Shown in pieces: positions 1 to 11,151 of a DNA stretch of 64,000 bases. The position numbers and the translations under genes were made by a program. The notes beneath the pieces were generated by a model. The model was not told the DNA's origin, did no database searches, and saw only the letters and a list, made by a program, of their open reading frames with translations. The stretch's first letter is position 1. Each line of letters starts with the position of its first letter. The stretch comes from Allacma fusca. Taxonomy: Eukaryota; Arthropoda; Collembola; Symphypleona; Sminthuridae. Location: positions 35,319,632-35,383,631 of the forward strand of contig OX359246.1 of assembly GCA_947179485.1 (NCBI GenBank). Direction: 5' to 3'.

Positions 1-719
1 CGGGGACGGGACAAGAATTTTGTCCCCAACAGAAGCACTGGTTCGTAGTCGCTATATAAATTGGAAAATTTTAGAAAATTCGCCAGAAATTTGCCCACCA
101 ATTATAGCATTTTTTCCAAATTTTCATTCTAACTAATTACATAAACAAAAAGGTTCTACATTTCAGAACATTTTGTCTACTCGGGTAGGATTCAACAGGT
201 AAAAATCAAAATTAATATTTTTCAAATTATGCTTCGATGTAACAAAGCAATTCACATTACCATTATGTTAAGTTTTCAATTTACAAATGCACACAATTTT
301 TAAATTTCAGAGATATTGCACATTTTTGTAGAATCAAATTTTGTTCTTTTATTCCTTTGCCCTTTTCCTCAAAAACAAAATTATTCTAATTTCAAAAATA
401 AATACAAATTTTAAGGAAGTGAACAAATTTTTTGCTGCAATATGCATGACTTATTTCAAATAGGGAGATAAAAGGGGAAACGTTTTATTGAGGAAACAAA
501 ATTATTTGAAACACCTTTGGTGTTAGATACACAAGAAAACATTCAGGTTATCGTCGAATTCTTCGAATTTTCAGCTCCCACTGGAAGCATTGCCGAGATT
601 ACAGAAAAACCTGCTGAACTGAAATGCTTAAGGTATTTTCATAATTCCTCACAAAAATAATTTCTCATGATAGCTTTCCCATATAATTAGAAAGATTCTT
701 CCTCTGCAACCGTCAGAAG
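1..719. other. AT-rich stretch, no gene seen
   Basis: I see no convincing coding region, RNA gene or repeat end in this AT-rich stretch. It ends at the target-site duplication of the next element. Confidence 0.5.
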
Positions 720-1930
720 CCAGTGGTCGTCATGGGTACAAAAAGTTTGTTCCCGTTCCCGTTCCTGTTCCCACTCAATAGGTACTCCGCTTAAGTGTTC
801 CCGTACCCGAACCCGTTCCCGTGATGGTGGGAACAGTATTTTAGGTACCCGTTCCCATGAATTTAATAAAAATGCGTACCCGGACCCGTTCCTGTTCCCG
901 TACCCAGAAATTTAAAATGTTGTGGACCCGTACCCGTTCCCACAGCTGGTGTTCCCGGTCCCGTTCCCGGGTCCAAGACGTATTATACTAAAGCGTGGTA
1001 AAAATTATTATCAGGATTTCAGTAACCACCAAACCCTTCGTTTTTCAGATAAAAAACAGACGGCAGGGTGGCTAAACGCTCCCCCATAGCAAAACGTAAC
1101 AACGTAATAACTGAATGTTTAATTCTTCAGAGATTATGTACCGACTTGACCGAATATCAACACTTTAAAATGGCATACTGAGAAGGGATGCAACAATGAA
1201 TGTAGCACTGAAATTGTTCTTCCAATAATAAAATTGAATGCTGACGTTTGTTTCAAAATGATACTTACTGATCAATTGCTGGCCCAAAGATAATTATGCT
1301 GCATGTGCAATATATGTGAAAAATATATGCCAACACGGATTAGTTTCCCTTTGTTAGTCTTATTTGAAAAAAACATTAACTCGAGCAATCAATTTTACAA
1401 GGGGAAAACTTGCAGTAAAAGTATAAATTAATAATAATTATTTTAATATTTATTATATTAACTTGTGGAACTATTCAAGAAAATACCGCAATTGTACTGA
1501 AACAGGTGTTCTAACATTATTATCTTTAAGACAAGGATATGCGTGTAGAAAGTAGAAATTGCAGGAAAAAAAGAATGGAATATGCCAATATAATTTTCTA
1601 CATAAACAATGTACTATCAATTCTTCCAAAATCAATTTTGAGTGTGTTTCTAGAAGATGGTAAAAGTACCCACTTGATCCCGGGAACAACAGGTATGGGA
1701 ACGGGAACATGCGTAGATTGTACCCGTTCCCAATGGGAACGGGAACAAGATGAAAATCTCAGTTCCTGTTCCCACTCGTGTTCCTGTTCCCAGTGGTCGG
1801 GTCCACCTGAGTGTGTTCCTGTTCCCGTACCCAAACTGGCTGGGAACAAAATAATTGTTCCCGTACCCGTTCCTGTACTCGTTCCCGTTCCCATGTACCC
1901 GGGTTTTACCCGTTCCCGTGACGACCACTG
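720..1930. mobile_element. hAT-like non-autonomous element, word CCCGTTC/CCCGTAC
   Basis: The ends form an inverted repeat: CCAGTGGTCGTC on the left and its complement GACGACCACTG(G) on the right. The flanks carry a near-perfect 8-bp duplication (gtcagaag / gtcagaac). Both subterminal zones (about 740-970 and 1,675-1,920) are packed with variants of CCCGTTCCCGTACC and its complement. The middle is AT-rich. The reading frames that cross this zone on both strands are low-complexity translations of the words and are not genes. The 8-bp duplication fits the hAT superfamily; no transposase is seen. Confidence 0.72.
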
Positions 1931-1938
1931 GTCAGAAC

Positions 1939-2611
1939 AATTGCTTAATTATAAGAATATAGTAATGCACCCAAACCGTTACAGCTTCCGCGTCACTATT
2001 TGAACTATTGGTTCTTAAAGTCAACGGTGATGACATTGATATGATGCATAGCAAGGATATAATTGAATTTGTTCGCTTTTTTGTGATTACCAAAGTAGTT
2101 TCAAGGTAATTTGTTGTCCTGAATACGAATACCGAGTAACAATTCTGCATATTCTTACCTCAAATCTGTACGTATTTTGATTATTTGCGGTTATTTTAGT
2201 CTAATAAAATAATCGAAATGCCTTAAATTGATTTGTGACACCATAATAAAATTGTAATTTGAATCTCTTTAGTTTGAGCTGACTAGTTGAGTTTCTGGTT
2301 CCATCCAGCCCAATAATTTACTGCATTCTAATCTGAATTACCGAATTTGTGGTGGCCAATGAAGCAAAACATCCATGTGTTGATAAATGTTGACTCGTTA
2401 TTCCAATTTGTATTAGTTATATTTATCAGTGTGCTGGTCCAATCGCAAATTTAATATTTTTCTTCATCGAATCCCATATACACTCCACATGTCTGGATCT
2501 TTATTGCAAACATGCTAATTCAAGCTAAATCTTCGAATATTTATCCAATCCAAGCGATCGGAATTTTGGTCGCCAATCCCTTAATCCAATCCTACCGACG
2601 AAGTTTCTTAT
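1939..2611. repeat. AT-rich spacer with an AATCC-rich repeat fragment
   Basis: No gene is seen. About 2,465-2,605 (cacatgtctggatctttatt and following AATCC words) matches about 19,680-19,785, so it is a fragment of the same interspersed repeat. It abuts the receptor pseudogene. Confidence 0.5.
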
Positions 2612-3414
2612 GATGAGCTATAACGTGTAGTATTGGTTAAGCGAAGACTATGTCGCAGATACCTTTTCAGAAAATGATAACACGCAACTTGCTTTTGTGA
2701 CAAGTTGCGAACATTTTCAGTATCATTCGAATTTTCTTCAGAGTTGTTGACAGAATTAAGGGGGTAAATATGAGACTAGGTAGTAATCGGAAACCTGCGA
2801 TTATTTATTTCTTATTGTAGCCGAGAGATACGTGGCAGGTGTACTAAATCAGTGAGTTCTTACCAATTTGAGAATCCTGATTAGTTCTCGGTTCTGGTCT
2901 CAAGAAGTTGTGGAAACGCTGGAAAACGCTGCGTTTTTATGGACTCGACAAAGCTTAATATTTTTGAGGTACCTGGTTAACAGAGCTGCGTTCAAGTCAA
3001 GTTATATTAGACAACTTGACTTGAACTTGACTTGAACTTGAAAAAATTGTCTAAGCGAGGTATCCGCACTTGTACTTGATGATTCAAGTTTCTCAAGCAA
3101 CTTGAGTATTTAAGTACTCAATTTTCAAGTTCATTTTATTGAACTTGAACTTGATCATAACTTGACGTTCAAGTTGGGCACATAACTTGACTTGAAGGTG
3201 AACTTGAACTTGTACTTGATTATTCAAGTAATTTTTTCGTAAATGAATAAACAATACTAAAAATTTCGTCCACAACTATTATAGCTAATAATGCCTAGGT
3301 CGTGATTAGGATAAACTAAACGGCATGCAGGCGATATTCTTTACTTTAAAATTGCTAAAAAATTTAAAATACTTTATCAAATAACTGTAAACATTGTAGT
3401 CCAAACTAATTTAC

Positions 3415-4465
3415 TACAGAGAGTTATTCAAGTTATTTTACTCACTCTATGGTTCGCCATAGCTCAAAAACTAGTTGAAATATTTAGGCGGTAATCATAG
3501 CAAATGGTAGGTACATACTTTACGAGTATAATGACATTTATTTCACTCTTGTATGTTAAACCATTCCGAAGTTAATCGGTCCCAAAGTTGAGGTCATGGT
3601 TTTAGCGTTTTCCACGGCGGGATTGACCTCCCGCGAGGAACTGGAAAGCCTTAATGTCAAATAAATTAGTGTTTCACAAAGGTCAGTTATTAATATTAGT
3701 AAACCCAAAGGGCAGTAACGTGAATAGAAGTGTAAAGGACTGAAATCGTCCAAGAAGTTTTAGATCTTTAGTTTAGACGTTTAAGTTAATGCATTAGGCG
3801 GGTTTATGCCCGCAGTTTATGAGCCATTTGGCGGGTAAAACGTCGGAGTTGTGGTCACCCTGGATGAGGCACTTCTTGGGCTACATAACTACAATGAAAA
3901 CTTGGTTGTCGTCGGAAATTCTGGGCGGGAGGCGTTACCACTCACCCACGTTCCATCAAAGGTCAAGATAAGCTCAGAGAACTATATTCCTTACATGAAA
4001 AAGCAATATTTGGATTCCGAAATAACCCGGCTCTACCCGGTGGACGACCTGAAGCGGGTACATACCCACCATCACGCCGCCTCATCACATATTTCTAAAA
4101 ATCCCGCCTATCTGCTGAAGACTTCCGGAATGAGTTCCGAATAAAATTGATTCCGATCCACAAAATTACAGTGAAGTCGCCTGGCAGAAGTTTAATGGCT
4201 ACTTCAGGGTTCGGATACTTTAAAAGGAACCTTTTCAAGAGAAACCAAAAGACAATTTTAGGGGTCTGGAAAGTGTTACGAGAGAGGTGGACCACTTAAG
4301 ACCTTACCCTGATCCAACGGGTCAGCCGATATTGGAAAAATTAGTGTCCTCTGATAGGGAAGAAGTGTGGTAGTCAAAATAAAAATATAACAAGGTTATA
4401 TAAAAAATGTTACATGTCTTATTTTTCACATCAAAAGTGAGTAAAATAACTTGAATAACCCTCTG
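3415..4465. mobile_element. nested hAT-like element
   Basis: Inverted ends read (TA)CAGAGAGTTATTCAAGT on the left and CAGAGGGTTATTCAAGT as the complement of the right end. The 8-bp duplication taatttac lies at 3,407-3,414 and 4,466-4,473. The relative at 40,451-41,658 lacks this block. A 97-codon frame at 3,851-4,144 and nearby short frames have no family I recognise and may be chance or remnants. Confidence 0.8.
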
Positions 4466-4838
4466 TAATTTACACGATTAAGAGTTTAGAAAGCAGATTA
4501 CTGGCCTGTTCACATTAGTGTTGCACTCATCTGGTGAGTTTAACCAGCAGTTATATTCATAAATATTTGTCGTCGTTAATTTTGTTTAACCAATGTTGAT
4601 TTATAACGTTGTTCGTCTACGCCATCCTGTTTAATATCAGCAAAAATTATTTTTACATGAAATAATAAATTATTCTTAAACTTCTTAGCTTCAGAACAGG
4701 TGAAGCGAACAATCACTTCATTTTTATTATGGAACAAGAACCTCGAGTATCAAGAACATCTTTATAAAACAATAAGAAGGAAATTTTAAATAATCAAAGT
4801 TCAAAGTATGGAAACAGGACACATGAATTATTCTCGAC

Positions 4839-5647
4839 TAGAGCATCACCCCGTGGGATATTTTAGGCCCGTGCCCGCCCGTGGCTCGTAACGTTTTACC
4901 CGTACCCGCCCGGCCCGAAATTAATGTTTATCGAAAAAGCCCGGCCCAGCCCGCAAAATTAAAAAAAGCCCGTAGCCCGCCCGCAAATACCATACTTCTT
5001 AAATACTGAAAAACTGTATTTTAAAATATTGTTCTTGACTGTTACATACAGTCGTTAAATTACCTTGTTTATTAAGAAGGAAATACAAAAGCTTATGCTG
5101 CTATTTCGGCTTTGGTAAGCACTTCTGGTGGCGTTCTTGAATTTATTACAATGTTAACTTCTGGATTCTTATTACAAATACTTGAACTACTAGCAGGATT
5201 CATCTTCTAAACTAAATGGAATTTTCCACAGTCATGAAGAGCGAAATGAAACTTACTAAATAACAAAGGCAGGTATGCAAGAAAACTTTTCTTGCATACC
5301 TGCCTTTGTTATTTAGTTAGTAACAGTCGTACCAACGGGCACGGACCTAAAATATCCCACGGAGTGATGCTCTATCGTAAACCAAGCCTTAGTTTGTTTG
5401 AAAGCTAAAATTGCAAACGTCTGAAATTCGTTCCAGTCATTCACAACCGCTGCTCATGCATTCACAACTAATGGAATTTCTCACGGGCTGTTACGGGCTT
5501 TCACGGTCTTTTTTAACCGCGATGAAAAGACCGTACCCGCCCGTAACCCGTCAAACGTAATAATTTTTACCCGTACCCGCTCGAAGCCCGTGCGGGCCGG
5601 GCTTTTTGCGGGCTTACCCGTAAATTTTAACCGCCCGAGATGCTCTA
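4839..5647. mobile_element. 809-bp hAT-like element, word CCCGCCCGTACCCG, copy 1
   Basis: Ends are TAGAGCATC with its complement, and the exact 8-bp duplication ttctcgac lies at 4,831-4,838 and 5,648-5,655. Subterminal zones are filled with CCCGCCCGTA-type words on the left and again near the right end. A second copy of the same length at 14,334-15,142 looks identical by eye and is in the same orientation, so one of the two insertions is recent. The centre carries a 31-bp perfect hairpin. No transposase is seen. Confidence 0.9.
5255..5317. repeat. 31-bp perfect hairpin inside the 809-bp element
   Basis: Arms 5,255-5,285 and 5,287-5,317 are perfectly complementary over 31 bases, with a single base between them. 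Such a perfect palindrome-like stem decays quickly, so it fits the young age of the element. A role in transposition or small-RNA production is inference. Confidence 0.9.
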
Positions 5648-5706
5648 TTCTCGACCACTGTCCATCGTGGAGGCGGCTTTCATGTCGATGGAATGAAAAC
5701 AAATAC

Positions 5707-5799
5707 AAAGATGTCATTATTATGATGATTGACGCCCAAAGATGTCATTATTATGACGATTGACGCCCAAAGATGTCATTATTATGACGATTGACGCCC
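5707..5799. repeat. 31-bp unit tandemly repeated three times
   Basis: Units at 5,707-5,737, 5,738-5,768 and 5,769-5,799 share the pattern AAAGATGTCATTATTATGAY followed by GATTGACGCCC. The related element at 40,451-41,658 has one unit (about 40,776-40,806, opposite strand), so the triplication happened after the copies separated. Confidence 0.85.
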
Positions 5800-6300
5800 A
5801 ATATTATTTTTAGTGGGATGCAATAATGCCATTAATTAGGCATTGCTTACATTGCTTTTCAGTGACAAAAACTCAAGTTATACTCAAGTTTTATTCAAGT
5901 ACTTCCATTCATTTTACTTGAACTTGACTTGATTTTACAATCAAGTAATAAATTATTAACTTGAACTTGATCGAACTTGAACTTGAAAATGCAAGTTAAA
6001 ATTATAACTTCACTTGAACTTGATGTTCAAGTTTCAAGTTACAAAATTGTCTGCACTTGACTTGACTTGAACTTGATACGCACTTGAACTATTCAAGTTA
6101 TACTTGATCTTGAACGCAGCTCTGCTGGTTAAGTAGTACCATTGGGGTTTGACACGCCTAACATTCTACTTGTGTTTTGTATTCATGTAGTGGGAATGAC
6201 CCTTTCTATGGCAATTGCACTTCTGGAAATTGTTTTCCTCTAAATGCCTCGATTTTAATTCAAATAAATTGATTAAAAAACACCGTGGACACTCATATGA

Positions 6301-7690
6301 AATTAAAATATTGTGTAGTTATGCGCTTTTGCAGTCTAGACGCAACTCGTGTATGTTGTCTCCAATATACATAGCAAGTAATTTGGTATTGGAGAGTAAT
6401 AGGACAGGAGTATACATTAAATTTTTCCATAAAATTAAGCTTTAAGAACATCTAGCTTGCAAAAAAATAAAAGGATTAAGTAAAATAAGTAATATAGTGA
6501 CAGTGCATCCATCATCTACCCCCTCCCCGTTCTTGGTATGAAGTCAAAGTTTATTAAACTCCTCGTGTAATGAACGTGTGAAATTGAGCGGATTTTAAAA
6601 ATTATTTTTATTGACCTATTTGAAACTTGTTGCGATTATATATCTACATATGTATGTCATAAGACCCTGATAGTAATTTTTACCACCTTCCGGGTTTTCC
6701 ATTCCTTATCTTACTATATCAATATTTACGGTTCATTATTAATTACTAAAGGTGGAACCTGATAGGGTAAGCGTCAGTGTAATACAATTCGTAGAAGTGG
6801 TTCACTACAATGGAGAAAACGATTTAACTATTTAACCAGACCGTATTCTTCTCAGCGTAAGCTAACAAAGACTGCACCATATCTGGATGTACAAAGAAGC
6901 TTTCACGTTCTAATTGCTGCTATAAAAACTCCAGGCTCTAAAGTTACATATACATGTATGTATGTATTTATTGTGTTCTCGAGCGTGCTCATACACAAAA
7001 CAAAAACATTAGCAACGTTTCGACAGACAATTGTTACATATAATTATATGTAATTTAATTTCTGGAGCATATTTAGTCATATGTGTGTCCAGTATCTAAT
7101 TATAATTAAAAATATGCTTACAATTAGCCTCTTCCGACCTGTAAGAACCTCTCTCTGGGAAAAACAAAGCAGATTGTCAGATCAGACCTGTTATTATGTA
7201 ATTACTAGAAGACCTTCATAAGATAAGTTGGCTTGAGTATTAAAATCAACAAACATTAGAGTACAGGATTACTTACTTAATTTCTGGCTGCTGGTGTTCG
7301 AGACTGATTCAATTCCCAATTGCAATATGGACCCACGTCAAATCAATGTTATTCGAATTATTCGCACCCTCCGTAAATTTAGTTATGAAGTATTAATTGA
7401 ATCTGATAATTTATTCCCTTTTTTCAAACTCACTGTAACAATTGAAAGGTATGGTTCATATGCTAAATTACCCGGTCCTAGGTCTATGTGGCTATTGATA
7501 ATTAATTTTTTGTATATAAAGCCTCTACAACACTAGCACCGGATTCATCTATCTGTATTTTAATAATTGGTGATTAGTGTTGAAGGTAACAGACATACAT
7601 AAGCTTGAAGTACTAGCCTTACATAATATTTCGGCAACACGCTGTTAGTCTTTTCTAGTCGTACTGTCATTTGTAACATTCAATTTTAGT
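6301..7690. other. receptor 3' flank and spacer of tandem unit 1
   Basis: No gene is seen. About 6,301-6,800 matches the 3' flank of the intact receptor (29,460-30,760, minus its insertion) and about 15,480-15,800. About 6,900-7,300 matches about 19,790-20,080 upstream of SEC14-like copy 2. These shared blocks define the duplicated unit. Confidence 0.7.
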
Positions 7691-9548
7691 ATATCGTCGG
7701 TGAAACTTCCTAACCGGCTAAAATAAAAAATGCTTAGAATACAGACCGGCTATTTAGCGCTGTCGCTCAATACTCACAACAGCCATACTTCCCCCATTTC
7801 CCTTAACTTGACCACACCTTCCGCTCCCCTTACACTAATCCCCACGTACGTACTACCATACGTACTACATCTATACTCTCCATTCCATTATTTCCCCTCC
7901 ACCTCCAGTCCACTTCCTTTCCCCTCCATTTCCACACCACTTAACCTCCACCTCACATTATATTACACTCCCCACCACTTAACCTCCACCTCACATTATA
8001 TTACACTCCCCACCACTTACCCTCCGCTTACCCCTCAATTACATTCCCCTCCACTTGCCCTTCAATTACATTCCCCTCCACTTCCCGTCCGCTTACCCTT
8101 CAATTACATTCCCCTCCACTTTCTTTCCATTTTCCCTCAACTTCCCTCCACTTCCCCTTCAATTATATACCCCTCCACTTAACCTACAATTACATACCCC
8201 TCCACTTTCCCTCCACCTAACCTACAATTACATACCCCTCCACTTTCCCTCCACTAAACCTACAATTACATACCCCTCCACTTTCCCTCCACTCAACCTA
8301 CAATTACATACCCCTCCACTTCCCCTTCATTTAAATACTGAGAGGAGAAGTGGAGAGGAAGTGGAGGGGTTGAGTATTTAAAGGGGAAGTGGAGGAAAAG
8401 TGGTGGGGTTATGTATTTGAAATAGAAGTGGAGGGTAAGTGGAGGGGTTGAGTATTTAAAAGGGAAGTGGAGGGAAAGTGGATGAAAAGTGGTGGGGTTA
8501 TGTATTTGAAATGGAAGTGGAGGGTAAGTGGAGGGGTTGAGTATTTAAAGGGGAACTGGACGGAAAGTGGAGGAAAAGTGGTGGGGTTATGTATTTGAAA
8601 TGAAGTGGAGGGTAAGTGGAGGGGTTGAGTATTTAAAGGGGAAGTGGAGGGAAAGTGGAGGAAAAGTGGTGGGGTTATGTATTTGAAATGGAGTAACGGG
8701 TAAGTGGAGGGGTTGAGTATTTAAAGGGGAAGTGGAGGAAAAGTGGTGGGGTTATGTATTTGAAATGGAGTGGAGGGTAAGTGGAGGGGTTGAGTATTTA
8801 AAGGGGAAGTGGAGGGAAAGTGGAGGAAAAGTGGTGGGGTTATGTATTTGAAATGAAGTGGAGGGTAAGTGGAGGGGTTGAGTATTTAAAGGGGAAGTGG
8901 AGGGAAAGTGGAGGAAAAGTGGTGGGGTTATGTATTTGAAATGGAGTAACGGGTAAGTGGAGGGGTTGAGTATTTAAAGGGGAAGTGGAGGAAAAGTGGT
9001 GGGGTTATGTATTTGAAATGGAGTGGAGGGTAAGTGGAGGGGTTGAGTATTTAAAGGGGAAGTGGAGGGAAAGTGGAGGAAAAGTGGTGGGGTTATGTAT
9101 TTGAAATGGAAGTGGAGGGTAAGTGGAGGGGTTGAGCATTTAAAGGGGAAGTGGAGGGAAAGGGGAGGAAAAGTGGTGGGGTTATGTATTTGAAATGGAT
9201 GTGGAGGGAAAGTGGAGGAAAAGTGGTGGGTTTATGTATTTGAAATGGAAGTGGTAAGAAAGTGGAGGGGTTGAGTATTTGAAGGGGAAGTGGAGGGGTT
9301 GAGTATTTGAAGGGGAAGTGGAGGGGAAGAGGAGGCGAAGTGGAGGGTAGTGGAGGGAAGTTAAGGGTAGTGGTTTCGAAGTGGACTGGAAGTGGAGGGG
9401 GAGGTAAACTCCACTCCACTTACATGATACACTGAAGAGGGGAATTATGGCCGGCTTTTACTTTAGAGTTTCTAGCGGAAGCGCTATAGCCGGTTTTCAT
9501 TTTAGGCATTTTAAATTATAGCCGGTTAGGAAGTTTAGCCGACGATAT
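7691..9548. mobile_element. foldback-type element filled by a purine/pyrimidine minisatellite
   Basis: Long imperfect inverted ends carry ATCGTCGG, ACTTCCTAACCGGCTA and a second CCGGCTA at about 7,691-7,780 and 9,430-9,548. The interior runs as a C/T-rich tandem array on the plus strand (about 7,790-8,330, CCCTCCACTT words), then switches to the complementary G/A-rich array (about 8,340-9,410; unit about 80-91 bp with GTGGAGGGGTTGAG). The homologous site near 20,133 lacks the block. I could not fix a target-site duplication. Proline-rich frames here are translations of the array. Confidence 0.75.
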
Positions 9549-10030
9549 TACGAAATCTGGGGGATGTATATACAGTATAGACTTGTCAAATTTAATTAAC
9601 ACATTGTCAGTTAGAAGATATAATACTGCAGTTTCAGTTCCTAATTCCTTCTTGAATAATCTACTTTGTATGAATTAACAAAGCAAACAAGTAATAAAAG
9701 ATGGGGAGAATTTAAACTGTAATAAGAAATATGTACTTAGATATAACCCTTTTACATAAAAAAATAATTGACAGGGGAATTCAGCTTGCAGGAAAGTTCA
9801 CAGTTGTGTTTGTAGCATTAGATTTCAACTACGTATACTTTCATGTTACACAAAAAAACATACCCAACATTGTGCTGCCAGTGTTTATATTTCTTGAAAT
9901 GAGATCTGAGAATTGAAAATAAGGGTATTTGTAAGTGTGTATATGTTTTCTGTCTGGTCCAGGGTTTCATACCTATAATATACTATGTGCACACATTACC
10001 TCTGCAAAAACGTGTTGTTTGTGTTGAAAT

Positions 10031-10668
10031 CAAAGCTGGGCAAAAAGATTGCGTATCCTAAATCCTACACACATTTTATAGTTTACGAAGAGCATACATA
10101 TATGCATACATAAATTTGTCCAGAAATGCAATCATACATATATGCATACATTAATTTGTCCCGAAATGTAATCATACATTTATTCATCATATAAATAAAT
10201 TTATGTATAAATATATGTACACGTGCCTATAAAAGTGCATGTAGAACGTTCTGAACCTTTATAAAAACTAATGAAGCATGGCTTCGCGCGTGTATATTGT
10301 TAATTAGTTAAGTTTAAAATTGTTAATTTCTAGTTTCGTAGGTTTCAGTCACAACGTATAGAAATCGTTTGCATTGCAGCAGGAAATAATAAATGCGAAT
10401 ACACCAATAAACACAGACCGTGCCAAGAAAATACAGATGGAGGTCGCTGAACATACACGGTGCATACATAATACATACCTAAATCTCCCCGGCCTTTTAT
10501 ACATACATACTCGTAAATACAGTATTCATGCCATACATATATCATACATTTTTTTAGTGGAAACACGCAGCCTACATAAAATACATACAAATATTCGGAA
10601 AATGTGCGAACATACATAAAAAACTACGTATATTTATGCATAAATGTAGGATATGTGCCCAGCTTTGG
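10031..10668. mobile_element. hAT-like element, word CATACATA
   Basis: Inverted ends are CAAAGCTGGGCA and its complement. Flanks gttgaaat (10,023-10,030) and cttgaaat (10,669-10,676) differ at one base. The interior repeats CATACATA/TATGCATACATAAAT. The related 5' flank of copy 2 (about 20,560-20,640) has no such insert. Confidence 0.72.
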
Positions 10669-10768
10669 CTTGAAATACAATTGAATAGTTTCTCAAGGAA
10701 AATTCCCATGGCATATGACGTTGACATCTCTCCTCCGCTAAAATTATTAGGAAATGTAGAAATAAAAT

Positions 10769-10929
10769 GGTCTGATTGATAGTTTCAATGCGATCGGTGT
10801 TTTTAGTGCCATGCTTAAAGTCATACAGTCTAGACTGGTCCAAAGGCAGAAAACATTTTCTTCATTCCACATCTAGACAGTTTCTCATTTCAATCTCCAT
10901 CACCTGACAGACATAGAAATTAATCAAAG
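10769..10929 (+). promoter_or_regulatory. conserved proximal 5' block of SEC14-like copy 1
   Basis: This block directly upstream of the ATG is conserved in copies 2 (20,705-20,864) and 3 (24,328-24,489). It contains a CGATCRGTGTTTTTAGTGCC-type core, a gtcatacagt element and tggtccaaaggcagaaaaca. Conservation beyond the coding part suggests 5' UTR or proximal promoter sequence, though recent duplication alone could also explain it. Confidence 0.5.
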
Positions 10930-11151
10930 ATGACCGACCGGGACCCAACTCCAGCAGAGCTAGCTATTCAACAGGTAAACGCACAATTCAGAATTTTAAG
11001 ATCATGTACATATACAAACGCCTTATATATAGTATAGGAATAATTTTCTATATACAGATTTATTATGTAAAGTCAAAAAGTTTCAGTATTTCTTAACGAG
11101 TCGACTGTGAGTATCCTGTTTTGTATACAGCTCAAGGATGCTGTTAAGGAC

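Larger units (their letters stand above)
2981..6124. mobile_element. hAT-like element, word CAAGTT, holding two nested elements
   Basis: The termini are CAGAGCTGCGTTCAAG and its complement, flanked by an exact 8-bp duplication ctggttaa (2,973-2,980 and 6,125-6,132). The homologous intact receptor lacks the insert, which confirms the boundaries. Both ends are arrays of CAAGTT/CAAGTTCAAGT words (about 2,995-3,230 and 5,870-6,115). Two further elements (3,415-4,465 and 4,839-5,647) sit inside; without them and their duplications it is about 1.27 kb, close to the 1,208-bp relative at 40,451. No transposase is seen. Confidence 0.9.
2612..6300 (+). pseudogene. decayed 3' copy of the ionotropic receptor, split by a transposon
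   Basis: Bases 2,612-2,980 align with 28,913-29,280 of the intact receptor (the part of the second ligand-binding lobe that holds the NVYYLCEDYMADT stretch), and 6,125-6,300 align with 29,280-29,459 (last membrane segment and C-terminus). The copy has frameshifts and stops (for example after the RLGSN-like stretch) and no 5' half. A 3,144-bp hAT-like element with duplicated target ctggttaa separates the two parts. The 3' flank after 6,300 also matches that of the intact gene. Both the membership and the breaks are seen directly. The gene could not make a receptor. Confidence 0.88.

Noticed and set aside
1539-2003. Overlapping frames on both strands rich in Val-Pro or Gly-Thr
   Set aside because: They read through the CCCGTTC/CCCGTAC word array and its complement, so they are by-products of the repeat.
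3851-4144. 97-codon frame as a gene
   Set aside because: It lies in a nested mobile element, matches no family I know and has no supporting splice or regulatory context.
5707-5799. Three regular 31-bp repeats as a CRISPR-like array
   Set aside because: The units are directly adjacent without spacers, and the host is a eukaryote; it is a local tandem triplication.
7730-8381. Proline/leucine-rich frames on the plus strand, and a similar one at 9,093-9,419 on the minus strand
   Set aside because: They are translations of the C/T-rich minisatellite; codons follow the repeat unit and there is no independent coding signal.
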